Of a stretch of 21,099 nt of DNA, positions 6,062 to 13,584 are shown one piece after another. Numbering within the stretch: the stretch's first letter is position 1; every line of letters starts with the position of its first letter. Origin of the DNA: DAOVQB01 sp023128935 (lineage in GTDB: Bacteria; Eisenbacteria; RBG-16-71-46; CAIMUX01; WJJG01); contig DAOVQB010000067.1 of assembly GCA_030628905.1 (NCBI GenBank), positions 1 to 21,099 on the forward strand, given 5' to 3'. The notes beneath the pieces are model-generated. The model had not been told where the DNA came from. It saw only the letters and a list, made by a program, of their open reading frames with translations, and searched no databases. Position numbers and translations under genes: made by a program.

Positions 6062-8553
6062 CGATGCAACACTCAACTCAACAGCACGCCACACTGCTCG
6101 AGGCCGTCAAGGCCTCCGTCACAGAGGCCGGGCGGTTCAATCCGGCCGACATGGTTGCGCCGGCGGCGATTCTGTGGACCGATCCCGATGGTCAATGGCG
6201 GCCGGTCGTCAAGCAGTTGCGACCGCTCCTGCCAGAGTTGCTGACACTGGGAGAATTCGATCCCGATACTCGCACCGGGCCGGCCATCTGGCTGAGATGT
6301 GCGATCGAGCGCACGCTGCCAGAGACCGCGCTTCCAGAAATCACGCTGCCGGAGACCGCGCTTCCAGAAACCACGCTGCCGGAAACCGCGATCCCGATCA
6401 TCTACATGCCAGAGGTTGGCCGCCAGCGGCTGCGCGCGGCAGAGGATTGTCCCGATGCCATAAAACCCCTGGTCGAGCTGCAATTCCGCGGCACGACCTG
6501 GACACAGAAGAATGGCAAGGACTGGACCGTCGAGGCCTTCCTGGTGTCGGAAGATGGCGGCCTGGCGCTAGATTTGGTCCGCGACGGGCAAACCCGCCAG
6601 GCGATGCTTGGTGCACTCTCCGTGCTCACCACCACATCTCTCTCTTGGCTGCGCGGCCGGCGGCTTACCGCAAAGGTTTTCGATGAGATCGTGATGGGCG
6701 GCGACATCCCCCGCGACCTGCTCCTCTGGCTGGGAGATCCAGGCGGCATGCGAGCCGAGTGGGGTGAGGATGCTTGGTCGGCCTTTCGCTCCCGCTGCCG
6801 CGATGAGTACGCCTTCGATCCCGAGGACGACGGCGAGATTGTCGGTGGCGAGAAACTCGGCCTCGGCCGCGACGCCTGGCTGGGGATCTGGCAGCGCTAT
6901 GTCGAATCGCCGGTGCTCTATCCGGGGATCCCCGATCTCCTGAAGCGAGCCAAACCGACCGGGGAGCTCATCTTCGAAAAGCAAACTTGGCCCGATGAGA
7001 ACGAGATGGCTGAAGACACCCTCCGGCGCGAGTTGCTCGCGCTGGGAGATGCACCTGCAACCGTAGGGCGAGAGAAGATCACCGCATTGGAGAAAGAGCA
7101 CGGCCCCCGCCGCGACTGGGTGTGGGCCAAGCTGGGCCGCAGTCCCCTGGCCCAAGCACTTGAGTACCTCACGATCCTAAGCGAGCGGACGGCGCAGGCG
7201 GTCGGTGGCGACTCTCCCGAATTCATGGCGCAGCTCTACGTGGAGGGAGCCTATCGCGCCGATGATGCCGCGCTGCGAGCCCTCGCTGCGGTCAAGAGTG
7301 CCGAGGATGTCCAGGCAGTCAAGGCTGCCGTGCGCTGTCTCTACTTGCCCTGGCTGGAGGACACTGCACGCCACCTCCAAACGCAGATCGCGGCCACGGG
7401 GCTCGAACGGACAACCGACGGGCAGGTCCGCGAGGTCCCCGGCTCCTATGGCTCCTCTGCCCTCCCTGGTCCACGCGACTCCGGCTCCGCACCCGTTGCC
7501 GCTGAACAAGGCGAGTGCCTTCTCTTTGTCGACGGCCTGCGCTTCGACATTGCCCAGCGGCTGGCCGACGCGGCTGCGGAAGGCGGGCTGCGGGTTGCGA
7601 TAGACTGGCGCTGGGCGGCCTTGCCGACTGTCACGGCCACTGCCAAGCCGGCAGTTTCCCCCATTGCCGAGGAGTTGGTTGGACACCGGCCGGAGTCGGG
7701 GTTTCAGCCCGAAACGATCGCCGGCCGCCAGGTGGTCAACACAGCTCGCTTCCGCAAGCTCTTGTCTGCTTCCGGCCACCAAATCCTCGCGCCCTCCGAG
7801 ACGGGAGATCCGCGTGGGGCACATGCTCGCGGCTGGACCGAGTACGGGGAGTTCGACAAGCTCGGTCACAACTTGCAGGCACAACTGGCGGCTCGCATCG
7901 ATGACCAACTGGATCTGCTGCTGCAGCGCATCACTGATCTGATCACAAGTGGTTGGCGACGTGTGCGCGTGGTCACTGATCACGGGTGGCTGCTCATGCC
8001 CGGTGGTCTGCCTGCAATCCAGTTGCCCAAGTACCTGACCGAGAGCCGCTGGAGCCGTTGTGCATCGATCAAGGACAGCTCGCACATTGACGTTCCCACG
8101 GCCCCGTGGCACTGGAATCGGCACGAGCGATTTGCCTATGGCCCTGGAGTGCACTGCTTTCTGAGCGGAAACGAGTATGCCCATGGTGGCGTGAGCCTGC
8201 AGGAATGCCTGATCCCGGACCTGCGGTTTGCCGCTGGCAGCCAGGCGGCACCGCGCGAAGTGACCATCACCGACATCCAGTGGCGAGGGCTTCGCTGCCG
8301 GGTCAATGTGGAAGCCACGGGCGCGCCCGTGGCGGTGGAAGCTGCAACCGCGCGGATCACGGCGGACCTGCGCACCAAACCAAATGATCCATCTTCGAGC
8401 GTCACTGAACCGAAGGTGCTCGATCAGGACGGCCGGGCCGGGCTTCTTGTAGAGGATGATTCCCTGGAAGGCACGATTGTAAGCCTAGTTCTTCTGGATC
8501 CGTCCGGGCAGGTGATGGGCAAGGCGGCCACCACAATTGGGGGCGAGGAGTAG
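6058..8553 (+). CDS. pglZ: BREX phosphatase-like protein PglZ (type B)
   Basis: An 831-residue member of the alkaline phosphatase superfamily and a core BREX component. GTG 6058 overlaps the pglX stop by 4 bp and has GAGG 7 nt upstream; ATG 6064 is a worse-spaced alternative. The PglZ core shows FVDGLRFD, with the metal-binding Asp at residue 492. It also shows LPTVTATAKPAVSP from residue 522 and TDHGW with Asp641 and His642. The length and the N-terminal domain before the catalytic core resemble the type-B PglZ of BREX-1. Family knowledge: PglZ is required for BREX defence and methylation, but its substrate is unsettled. Residues 87-111 carry a five-unit LPETx repeat, described separately. 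A Pro/Gly/Ser/Ala-rich linker (~460-485) precedes the phosphatase core. Confidence 0.92.
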   Translation: MTMQHSTQQHATLLEAVKASVTEAGRFNPADMVAPAAILWTDPDGQWRPVVKQLRPLLPELLTLGEFDPDTRTGPAIWLRCAIERTLPETALPEITLPETALPETTLPETAIPIIYMPEVGRQRLRAAEDCPDAIKPLVELQFRGTTWTQKNGKDWTVEAFLVSEDGGLALDLVRDGQTRQAMLGALSVLTTTSLSWLRGRRLTAKVFDEIVMGGDIPRDLLLWLGDPGGMRAEWGEDAWSAFRSRCRDEYAFDPEDDGEIVGGEKLGLGRDAWLGIWQRYVESPVLYPGIPDLLKRAKPTGELIFEKQTWPDENEMAEDTLRRELLALGDAPATVGREKITALEKEHGPRRDWVWAKLGRSPLAQALEYLTILSERTAQAVGGDSPEFMAQLYVEGAYRADDAALRALAAVKSAEDVQAVKAAVRCLYLPWLEDTARHLQTQIAATGLERTTDGQVREVPGSYGSSALPGPRDSGSAPVAAEQGECLLFVDGLRFDIAQRLADAAAEGGLRVAIDWRWAALPTVTATAKPAVSPIAEELVGHRPESGFQPETIAGRQVVNTARFRKLLSASGHQILAPSETGDPRGAHARGWTEYGEFDKLGHNLQAQLAARIDDQLDLLLQRITDLITSGWRRVRVVTDHGWLLMPGGLPAIQLPKYLTESRWSRCASIKDSSHIDVPTAPWHWNRHERFAYGPGVHCFLSGNEYAHGGVSLQECLIPDLRFAAGSQAAPREVTITDIQWRGLRCRVNVEATGAPVAVEAATARITADLRTKPNDPSSSVTEPKVLDQDGRAGLLVEDDSLEGTIVSLVLLDPSGQVMGKAATTIGGEE
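6313..6390 (+). repeat. In-frame LPETx minisatellite inside pglZ
   Basis: Five 15-bp units (6316-6390) encode LPETA, LPEIT, LPETA, LPETT, LPETA. Units alternate in sequence, giving a 30-bp higher-order period: the segments beginning at 6313 and 6343 differ at only two positions. The repeat precedes IPIIYMP, a segment that I believe normally follows a single such unit in type-B PglZ, so it looks like a local expansion. It keeps the frame. It could extend a surface loop and vary in copy number between strains. Confidence 0.85.
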
Positions 8554-8555
8554 TC

Positions 8556-10604
8556 ATGGAACTCGATCATCTCGACCAGCTCGCGGCCGCGGCTCTTGAC
8601 GGGTACCTGGTTCGCAAGGACCTGGTCCGCAAGTACAGCCGCCAGTATCCGGTACCCACCTATGTCGTGGAATTCCTCCTGGGTCGCTACTGCGCCACGG
8701 TCGATGAGACCGAGATCGAAGAAGGTCTCCAGATTGTGGAGCGCCAGCTCCAGGACCGCACCGTGCGCACCGGGGAGCAGGAGCTTTTCAAGGCCCGCGC
8801 GCGGGAGAAGGGGTCGGTCAAGCTGATCGACTTGGTCAAGGCCCGCCTCGATGCGCGCCACGATTGCTTTCTGGTGGAGCTGGCCAGCGTGGGGCTCCGG
8901 GATGTGCGCATCGGTGACAATCTGGTCCACGAGCACGAGCGCATGTTGACCGACGGCTTCTACGCCGAAGTCAAGCTCACCTACAGCGCGACGATTGCCG
9001 AGGAACGCAATGGTCGTCCCTTCGCCATCGAGAGCTTGCGCGCGATCCAGCTCTCGAAGGCGGACATACTGGCAACGCTCCAACGCGCCCGCGCGCAATT
9101 TACCACCGAAGAGTGGAAGGAGTTGCTGATCCGCTCGATCGGTCTCGAGCCTGCGGCCCTCTCAGAGCGCGCCAAGATGGTGACCCTGCTGCGCATGGTT
9201 CCCTTTGTCGAGAGCAACTACAACTTCGTCGAACTTGGGCCCCGGGGTACGGGCAAGAGTCACATCTACCAGCAGATTTCCCCGTACGCTCACTTGATCT
9301 CCGGTGGCAAGGCGACCGTGGCCAAGATGTTCGTCAACAACGCCACTGGAAAACGGGGTCTGGTGTGTCTCTACGATGTTGTCTGTTTTGACGAGGTGGC
9401 CGGTATCTGCTTCGACAAGAAGGATGGTGTCAGCATCATGAAGGGCTACATGGCCTCCGGCGAGTTCTCGCGCGGCAAAGAGAGCATCCGAGCTTCCGGG
9501 GGCATCGTGATGGTGGGCAACCTCGATGTGGATGTCGAGCAGCAGCAACGCATCGGCCACCTGCTCGATCCCCTTGCGCCCGAGATGCGCCGGGACACGG
9601 CCTTCATGGACCGCTTGCACGCCTACGCCCCGGGCTGGGACTTTCCCAAGGTGAATGCCAGTGAACATCTGACGGATCACTTCGGGCTGGTCAGCGATTT
9701 CCTCTCCGAATGCTGGACTAAGCTGCGTGTCGGCAGCCGGGTTCCCGCGCTGCAGGGCCGCGTGAACTGGGGCGGCGCTCTCAGCGGACGCGACATCGAG
9801 GCGGTTCACAAGACCGCCAGCGGACTCATCAAGCTCATCTTTCCCGATCCCGAAATGCCCATTCCAGATGAGGAATTGGAAACGATCGTTCGCTGGGCGC
9901 TCGAAGCACGCCGGCGGGTAAAGGAACAGCAGAAGCGCTGCCTCAAGGCCGAGTTTCGCAACACCCACTTCAGTTTCTTCATGGGTGTTGATGGGCTTGA
10001 GCAGTTTGTCGCGACGCCGGAGTTGCACAGCGACGAGGCGATTGAAACAGACCCATTGCCGCCGGGACAGATTTGGGCGATTAGTCCGGGGGGCCAAGAG
10101 GGGGCGGTGGCCCTCTATCGGATTGAGGCCACCGTGGGGCGCGGCAGCGGGGTCAAGATCCTCAATGCTCCCGTCCCGCCAGCCTTTCGCGAAAGCGTAC
10201 GCTACGGGGAACAAAACCTTTACACGAGGGCCAAGGATCTGGTTGGAGATCGGGACCCGCGGGCGCACGAGTTCTCCATCCAGATGCGCGCAATGGACGT
10301 GGAGCGTTCGGGAGCCGGGCTCGGCCTGCCGGTTCTTCTCGCGCTGTGTGGCGGGCTCATTGAGCGAAGCATCAAGGGCGGCCTGATTGTTGTGGGCGCC
10401 CTAAACCTGGGCGGTTCCGTGGAGATGATTCCCAATCCAGTTGCCGTGGCAGAGCTGGCGGTCGAGAAGGGCGCGCTGCAATTGCTCATGCCGATCTCCT
10501 CACGCCGGCAGCTCTTCGATCTGCCCGATGACCTGGCCACCAAGATCATCATCGATTTCTACTCCGATGCGAGCGATGCCTTCCTGAAGGCCATTGTGGA
10601 GTAG
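8556..10604 (+). CDS. brxL: BREX AAA+/Lon-fold ATPase BrxL
   Basis: A 682-residue BrxL, the AAA+ DNA-binding ATPase of BREX type 1 and type 4 systems. An N-terminal domain precedes the AAA+ core. The core has Walker A GPRGTGKS (Gly228-Ser235, Lys234) and a Walker B segment ending in Asp279-Glu280. The C-terminal ~130 residues have a Lon-protease fold signature (SGAGLGLPVLLALCGG, then VVGALNLGGSVEMIPNP). By eye, the Lon Ser/Lys dyad is not conserved: the usual Ser aligns with Gly and the usual Lys with Val. I therefore expect no proteolysis. The start is 2 nt after the pglZ stop, with AGGAG 5 nt upstream. After the stop there is a weak hairpin near 10619-10635 without a T tract. The last 82 bp are partly duplicated twice downstream. 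Confidence 0.94.
   Translation: MELDHLDQLAAAALDGYLVRKDLVRKYSRQYPVPTYVVEFLLGRYCATVDETEIEEGLQIVERQLQDRTVRTGEQELFKARAREKGSVKLIDLVKARLDARHDCFLVELASVGLRDVRIGDNLVHEHERMLTDGFYAEVKLTYSATIAEERNGRPFAIESLRAIQLSKADILATLQRARAQFTTEEWKELLIRSIGLEPAALSERAKMVTLLRMVPFVESNYNFVELGPRGTGKSHIYQQISPYAHLISGGKATVAKMFVNNATGKRGLVCLYDVVCFDEVAGICFDKKDGVSIMKGYMASGEFSRGKESIRASGGIVMVGNLDVDVEQQQRIGHLLDPLAPEMRRDTAFMDRLHAYAPGWDFPKVNASEHLTDHFGLVSDFLSECWTKLRVGSRVPALQGRVNWGGALSGRDIEAVHKTASGLIKLIFPDPEMPIPDEELETIVRWALEARRRVKEQQKRCLKAEFRNTHFSFFMGVDGLEQFVATPELHSDEAIETDPLPPGQIWAISPGGQEGAVALYRIEATVGRGSGVKILNAPVPPAFRESVRYGEQNLYTRAKDLVGDRDPRAHEFSIQMRAMDVERSGAGLGLPVLLALCGGLIERSIKGGLIVVGALNLGGSVEMIPNPVAVAELAVEKGALQLLMPISSRRQLFDLPDDLATKIIIDFYSDASDAFLKAIVE
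10523..10604 (+). repeat. brxL 3'-end repeat, copy 1 (in gene)
   Basis: This is the functional 3' end of brxL, encoding the last 26 residues plus the TAG stop. It is 79/82 identical to 11974-12055, and its 10574-10595 core is 21/22 identical to 13531-13552. It is listed here because it is the reference copy of a repeat that brackets two downstream genes. Confidence 0.9.
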
Positions 10605-10724
10605 CGGGGTGCCAACATCACCCTAGCCGGGGGTGCTGCGGACCGGGTGGCCTGTGGCGCTGGGTGGACATGCTGCCCCCTCCTGCCGAAAATTGTCTTG
10701 CGAGGTGACATAATTGCGGTAATA

Positions 10725-11882
10725 ATGCCACCTATGTATGCAAGATTACTCCCAACCCCATCTCAATCAGTCTTCCTGTTCGGCCCCCGCGGTACCGGGA
10801 AGTCGACTTGGCTCCGTCATCGATTCCCCACGGCGCTCACATATGACCTCCTGGATACGGGGGAGGCCTTGCGCCTCACCAAGGATCCGCAGGCACTCTA
10901 TCGTGAGTTGGCCGGACTCCCGTCGGGTTCCTGGGCCGTGATCGATGAGGTTCAGAAGGTCCCTGCGCTGCTGGATGAAGTGCACCGGCTTATCGAATCT
11001 CATCAACTCCGATTCCTGCTGTCAGGCTCGAGCGCCCGCAAGTTGCGACGAGGGGGAACGAACCTACTGGCAGGCAGGGCCATCACGACAGCGATGTTCC
11101 CGCTGGTATCGTCCGAGCTGTCGTTCAAGATCGATATGTCCAGGACACTCATCCACGGGACATTGCCCATGGCCGTGAGTGGCGACGATCCCGAGGGTTA
11201 TCTCCGAACCTACGCCGAAACCTATCTCGATCAGGAGATCCGCGCCGAGGCTTTGACCCGGAATCTCGGTGCCTTCACCCGTTTCTTGGAGGTTGCGGCC
11301 CGTCAGAACGGGCAGATCACGAATGCAGCCGGGATCGCCCGCGATGCCGGCGTCAGCCGTCATACGGTACAGAACCACTTCGAGATACTGGTGGACACCC
11401 TGCTCGGATTCTGGCTGCCAGCCTGGAAGCTGAAGTCGACCACCAAGCAGGTGCAGCACAGTAAGTTTTTCTTCTTCGATTGCGGCGTAGCCCGGGCGCT
11501 CACCGGACGACTGCCCTACCCTCCAACGCCCGAGGAAATGGGACCACTACTGGAGACCTTCATCCTGCACGAACTCCGCAGCTACTTGAGCTACACAGGG
11601 CGGAACTATGCCCTGCACTTCTGGCGCACGTACGATGGCACTGAGGTTGATGTACTTTGCGAAACCGCCACCGGATTCGTGGCTGTTGAAATCAAGACCA
11701 GCGCGCGCTGGGAGAAACGGTTCAATCGTGGGTTGCACAGAATCCGGGAGGAGCTTGGCGCAGGCAACACGACCAGCTACGGCGTTTATCTCGGCGAGCG
11801 GCCCGCCCTTTGGGATGACATTCACGTGCTGCCTGTGCTGGATTTTCTGAAGCGCCTTTGGGATGGGCAGGTGCTGCGCTGA
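10725..11882 (+). CDS. DUF4143-type AAA ATPase with PD-(D/E)xK-like end
   Basis: A 385-residue protein. It starts with a P-loop (FLFGPRGTGKSTW, ~residues 17-29) and has a Walker B-like WAVIDEVQKVP. A winged-helix region follows (TNAAGIARDAGVSRHTVQNH). The C-terminal DUF4143 domain contains EVD and VEIKTSA, the D-ExK spacing of PD-(D/E)xK nucleases. ATG 10725 gives the usual family length; the frame is open further back to 10647 but the extra residues look unrelated. The upstream DNA is AT-rich (CATAATTGCGGTAATAATG) in a GC-rich setting, with no clear ribosome site, so a leaderless or weakly translated transcript is possible. Family knowledge: such ATPases are widespread in variable genome regions and their function is poorly known. 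It sits between two copies of the brxL tail, which suggests it arrived by insertion or recombination. Confidence 0.85.
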   Translation: MPPMYARLLPTPSQSVFLFGPRGTGKSTWLRHRFPTALTYDLLDTGEALRLTKDPQALYRELAGLPSGSWAVIDEVQKVPALLDEVHRLIESHQLRFLLSGSSARKLRRGGTNLLAGRAITTAMFPLVSSELSFKIDMSRTLIHGTLPMAVSGDDPEGYLRTYAETYLDQEIRAEALTRNLGAFTRFLEVAARQNGQITNAAGIARDAGVSRHTVQNHFEILVDTLLGFWLPAWKLKSTTKQVQHSKFFFFDCGVARALTGRLPYPPTPEEMGPLLETFILHELRSYLSYTGRNYALHFWRTYDGTEVDVLCETATGFVAVEIKTSARWEKRFNRGLHRIREELGAGNTTSYGVYLGERPALWDDIHVLPVLDFLKRLWDGQVLR

Positions 11883-12389
11883 CCGTGTCTCCCGGCGAAG
11901 GCGGCCGGCCTCAGGGGACGGGTCAGCTACACATCAATCATTCACGACGAAGCGGCGTGCTATAACGCGGCCCGCCCGATGACCTGGCGACCAAGATCGT
12001 CATCGATTTCTACTCCGATGCGAGCGATGCCTTCTTGAAGGCCATTGTGGAGTAGGGGGGGATCGCAAAAGCTGGTATGATAAGCTACTTGGCCGATGCG
12101 TCACTGTAACACAGGAATATTTGGCCAGTTAGGCTGACGGGCTAGCAGGGGCGGCCTGCTGTGATTTGAGTCCCTGGTTGGCTCACGGCATCCGTCCAGG
12201 ACCATTGACCCGCAGCCTTTTCGTTATCGGCGGTAATGAGGTTCCCAGCGCACTCAAAGACGAGTATCTGGAGCACTATCCGTTCATTGAGAGTGTTCGT
12301 AAAAGGTTGCGACGCACCGGACGTCTTTTTTCTCGCGCGAGCCCTAACCGCGCGACGGGTGTTTTCGCCGCTGCAGAAAGGAGAGTGCC
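11883..12389. other. Intergenic region with brxL tail copy
   Basis: This 507-bp stretch lies between the ATPase gene and the DUF2156-like gene. Its main content is the second copy of the brxL 3' end. To the right, 12166-12340 is open in one frame and reads as a plausible helical peptide (LKDEYLEHYPFIESVRKRL), but I recognise no family and no start signal. A GACG/CGTC mini-stem followed by six T residues at about 12312-12332 is a weak terminator-like element. A clean AAAGGAGAG ribosome site for the next gene lies at 12377-12385. Confidence 0.55.
11974..12055 (+). repeat. brxL 3'-end repeat, copy 2 (displaced)
   Basis: 82 bp with 79 matches to 10523-10604, ending at the same TAG stop. In the brxL frame the three differences are GCC to GCG (silent), ATC to GTC (Ile to Val) and CTG to TTG (silent). 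Similarity starts abruptly at 11974 and stops at the stop codon. The silent and conservative pattern suggests the copy diverged while still under selection in a brxL gene, that is, it came from another BREX locus or allele and is not a fresh local duplicate. Confidence 0.9.
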
Positions 12390-13514
12390 ATGCTTGAAAA
12401 GGACCCCTCATCCGCCATGCGTGCACAGGGCGATACAGATCGCGTAATGAAAGCCCTGACGCGTTACGCCTATCAGTCCCAGTCGTACAGCATCCTTGGC
12501 AGCGACAAGTCGTACTTCTTTTCGCCCTCCGGGATTGACGGCGTGATAGCATATGTGGTCCATGCCAATGTTGCGTTGGCTGCCGGTGATCCCGTGTGCG
12601 ACCCTGCCACCCTCAGCGAGTTCTGCGCCGAATTCAGGGACTTCTGCAGTGCGCATAAATGGCGGTGCTGCTTCCAGGCGGCCACTGATCGTTGCAGCAA
12701 AGCCCTTGAAGGCCTGGGCTTCAACATGATCAAAATCGGCGAGGAGCCGATCTTCGAGCTAGACAAACTGTCGTGGGAGGGCGGCAAGTTCAAGGATCTG
12801 CGCAACGACACCAGGAGTGCCAAGAAGCATGGCTTGACGGTGGTAGAGTATTGCCCGCTGGCAGAGCGAAGACCAGACTGGGAAAAGCACATGGAGGAGC
12901 TTTCTGCCGCCTGGATGAAATTCAAGGGCTCGGGTGAGTTCGCCTTCTTGATTGGCGAGCCCAGTCTCGCTGATCCGGGAGAACGTAAGTACTTCCTGGC
13001 GCTTAACGATGACCAGGTTGAGGCATTCGTAGTATGCACCCCTATTTACTCAAGAAACGGCATCTATTTCGATCTGATGCGCCGTAGGGAGAAGACGCTA
13101 CGCGGCACGAACCAGCTGCTGATTACGGAGACATTCCGTCTTCTGAAGGAGCAGGGCTATGCGATGGCTACTCTCGGTACAGCGCCTCTTGCCAACGAAC
13201 ATGTGGATGATCCGAGCCAAAGCCGTATCATAGAGCTGGCATTACAGCTGGCATTCGACCGTCTGGGTCACTTCCATCGATTCAAACCTGTCTACCAGTT
13301 CAAGATGCAATTCGGTCCCACTTCCTGGGAAGGCCGCTATCTGGCGTTCTGGCCGCAACGGTTCAATCCCATCGTACTGTATGGTCTCTTGAAGGCCTAT
13401 GATCCGAGTGGTGTGAGCGGGAAACTGCTGAGGCAGATCCAACATGCATGGCGAGGCATGCGGACGCTTGATCGAGTGCCCGGGAATCTGATCGATAGGC
13501 TAAGGGGACGCTAA
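12390..13514 (+). CDS. DUF2156 / phosphatidylglycerol lysyltransferase-like protein
   Basis: A 374-residue protein with a good ribosome site (GGAG 6 nt before ATG 12390). The sequence fits the GNAT-like DUF2156 domain found at the C-terminus of MprF-type aminoacyl-phosphatidylglycerol synthases. It has KSYFFSPSGIDGVIAYVV near residues 40-55, then the ALAAGDPVCDP segment, and later the EGLGFNMIKIGEEPIFELD segment. No transmembrane segments are seen, so this is the soluble catalytic-type domain without the MprF flippase part. Family knowledge: relatives transfer aminoacyl groups from tRNA to lipids; many stand-alone versions are uncharacterised. The substrate here is unknown. It lies between brxL tail copies 2 and 3, the same arrangement as the ATPase upstream, and I infer it is a second cassette. 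Codon use looks less GC-rich than brxL by eye. Confidence 0.8.
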   Translation: MLEKDPSSAMRAQGDTDRVMKALTRYAYQSQSYSILGSDKSYFFSPSGIDGVIAYVVHANVALAAGDPVCDPATLSEFCAEFRDFCSAHKWRCCFQAATDRCSKALEGLGFNMIKIGEEPIFELDKLSWEGGKFKDLRNDTRSAKKHGLTVVEYCPLAERRPDWEKHMEELSAAWMKFKGSGEFAFLIGEPSLADPGERKYFLALNDDQVEAFVVCTPIYSRNGIYFDLMRRREKTLRGTNQLLITETFRLLKEQGYAMATLGTAPLANEHVDDPSQSRIIELALQLAFDRLGHFHRFKPVYQFKMQFGPTSWEGRYLAFWPQRFNPIVLYGLLKAYDPSGVSGKLLRQIQHAWRGMRTLDRVPGNLIDRLRGR

Positions 13515-13530
13515 TGCCTCGTGGGATGCA

Positions 13531-13552
13531 CGATGCCTTCCTTAAGGCCATT
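13531..13552 (+). repeat. brxL 3'-end repeat, copy 3 (22-bp core)
   Basis: 22 bp with 21 matches to 10574-10595 inside the brxL end, 16 bp after the stop of the DUF2156-like gene. One frame reads DAFLKAI, the same residues as the brxL C-terminus. A weaker match may extend about 10 bp to the left if a 2-nt gap is allowed. By my own estimate a chance match this good between any two places in 21 kb is expected well under 0.01 times. Confidence 0.75.
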
Positions 13553-13584
13553 TATGACCCGCGAGCGCGAGATGGCAGTAACCC

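Noticed and set aside
6316..6390. LPETx repeats as sortase signals
   Set aside because: They are internal, lack a following membrane segment and lie in a cytoplasmic protein.
7177..8184. 335-residue minus-strand open frame opposite pglZ
   Set aside because: It is a shadow of pglZ; the + strand frame carries all the PglZ motifs.
9162..10268. 368-residue minus-strand open frame opposite brxL
   Set aside because: It is a shadow of brxL; no recognisable domain.
12128..12134. GTTAGGC, the consensus right box of an attC site
   Set aside because: No matching left box at a sensible distance and no imperfect stem could be folded; a 7-mer is expected by chance.
12166..12447. 93-residue + strand frame before the DUF2156-like gene
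   Set aside because: No good start or ribosome site, it runs into the next gene, and only a short middle part looks protein-like.
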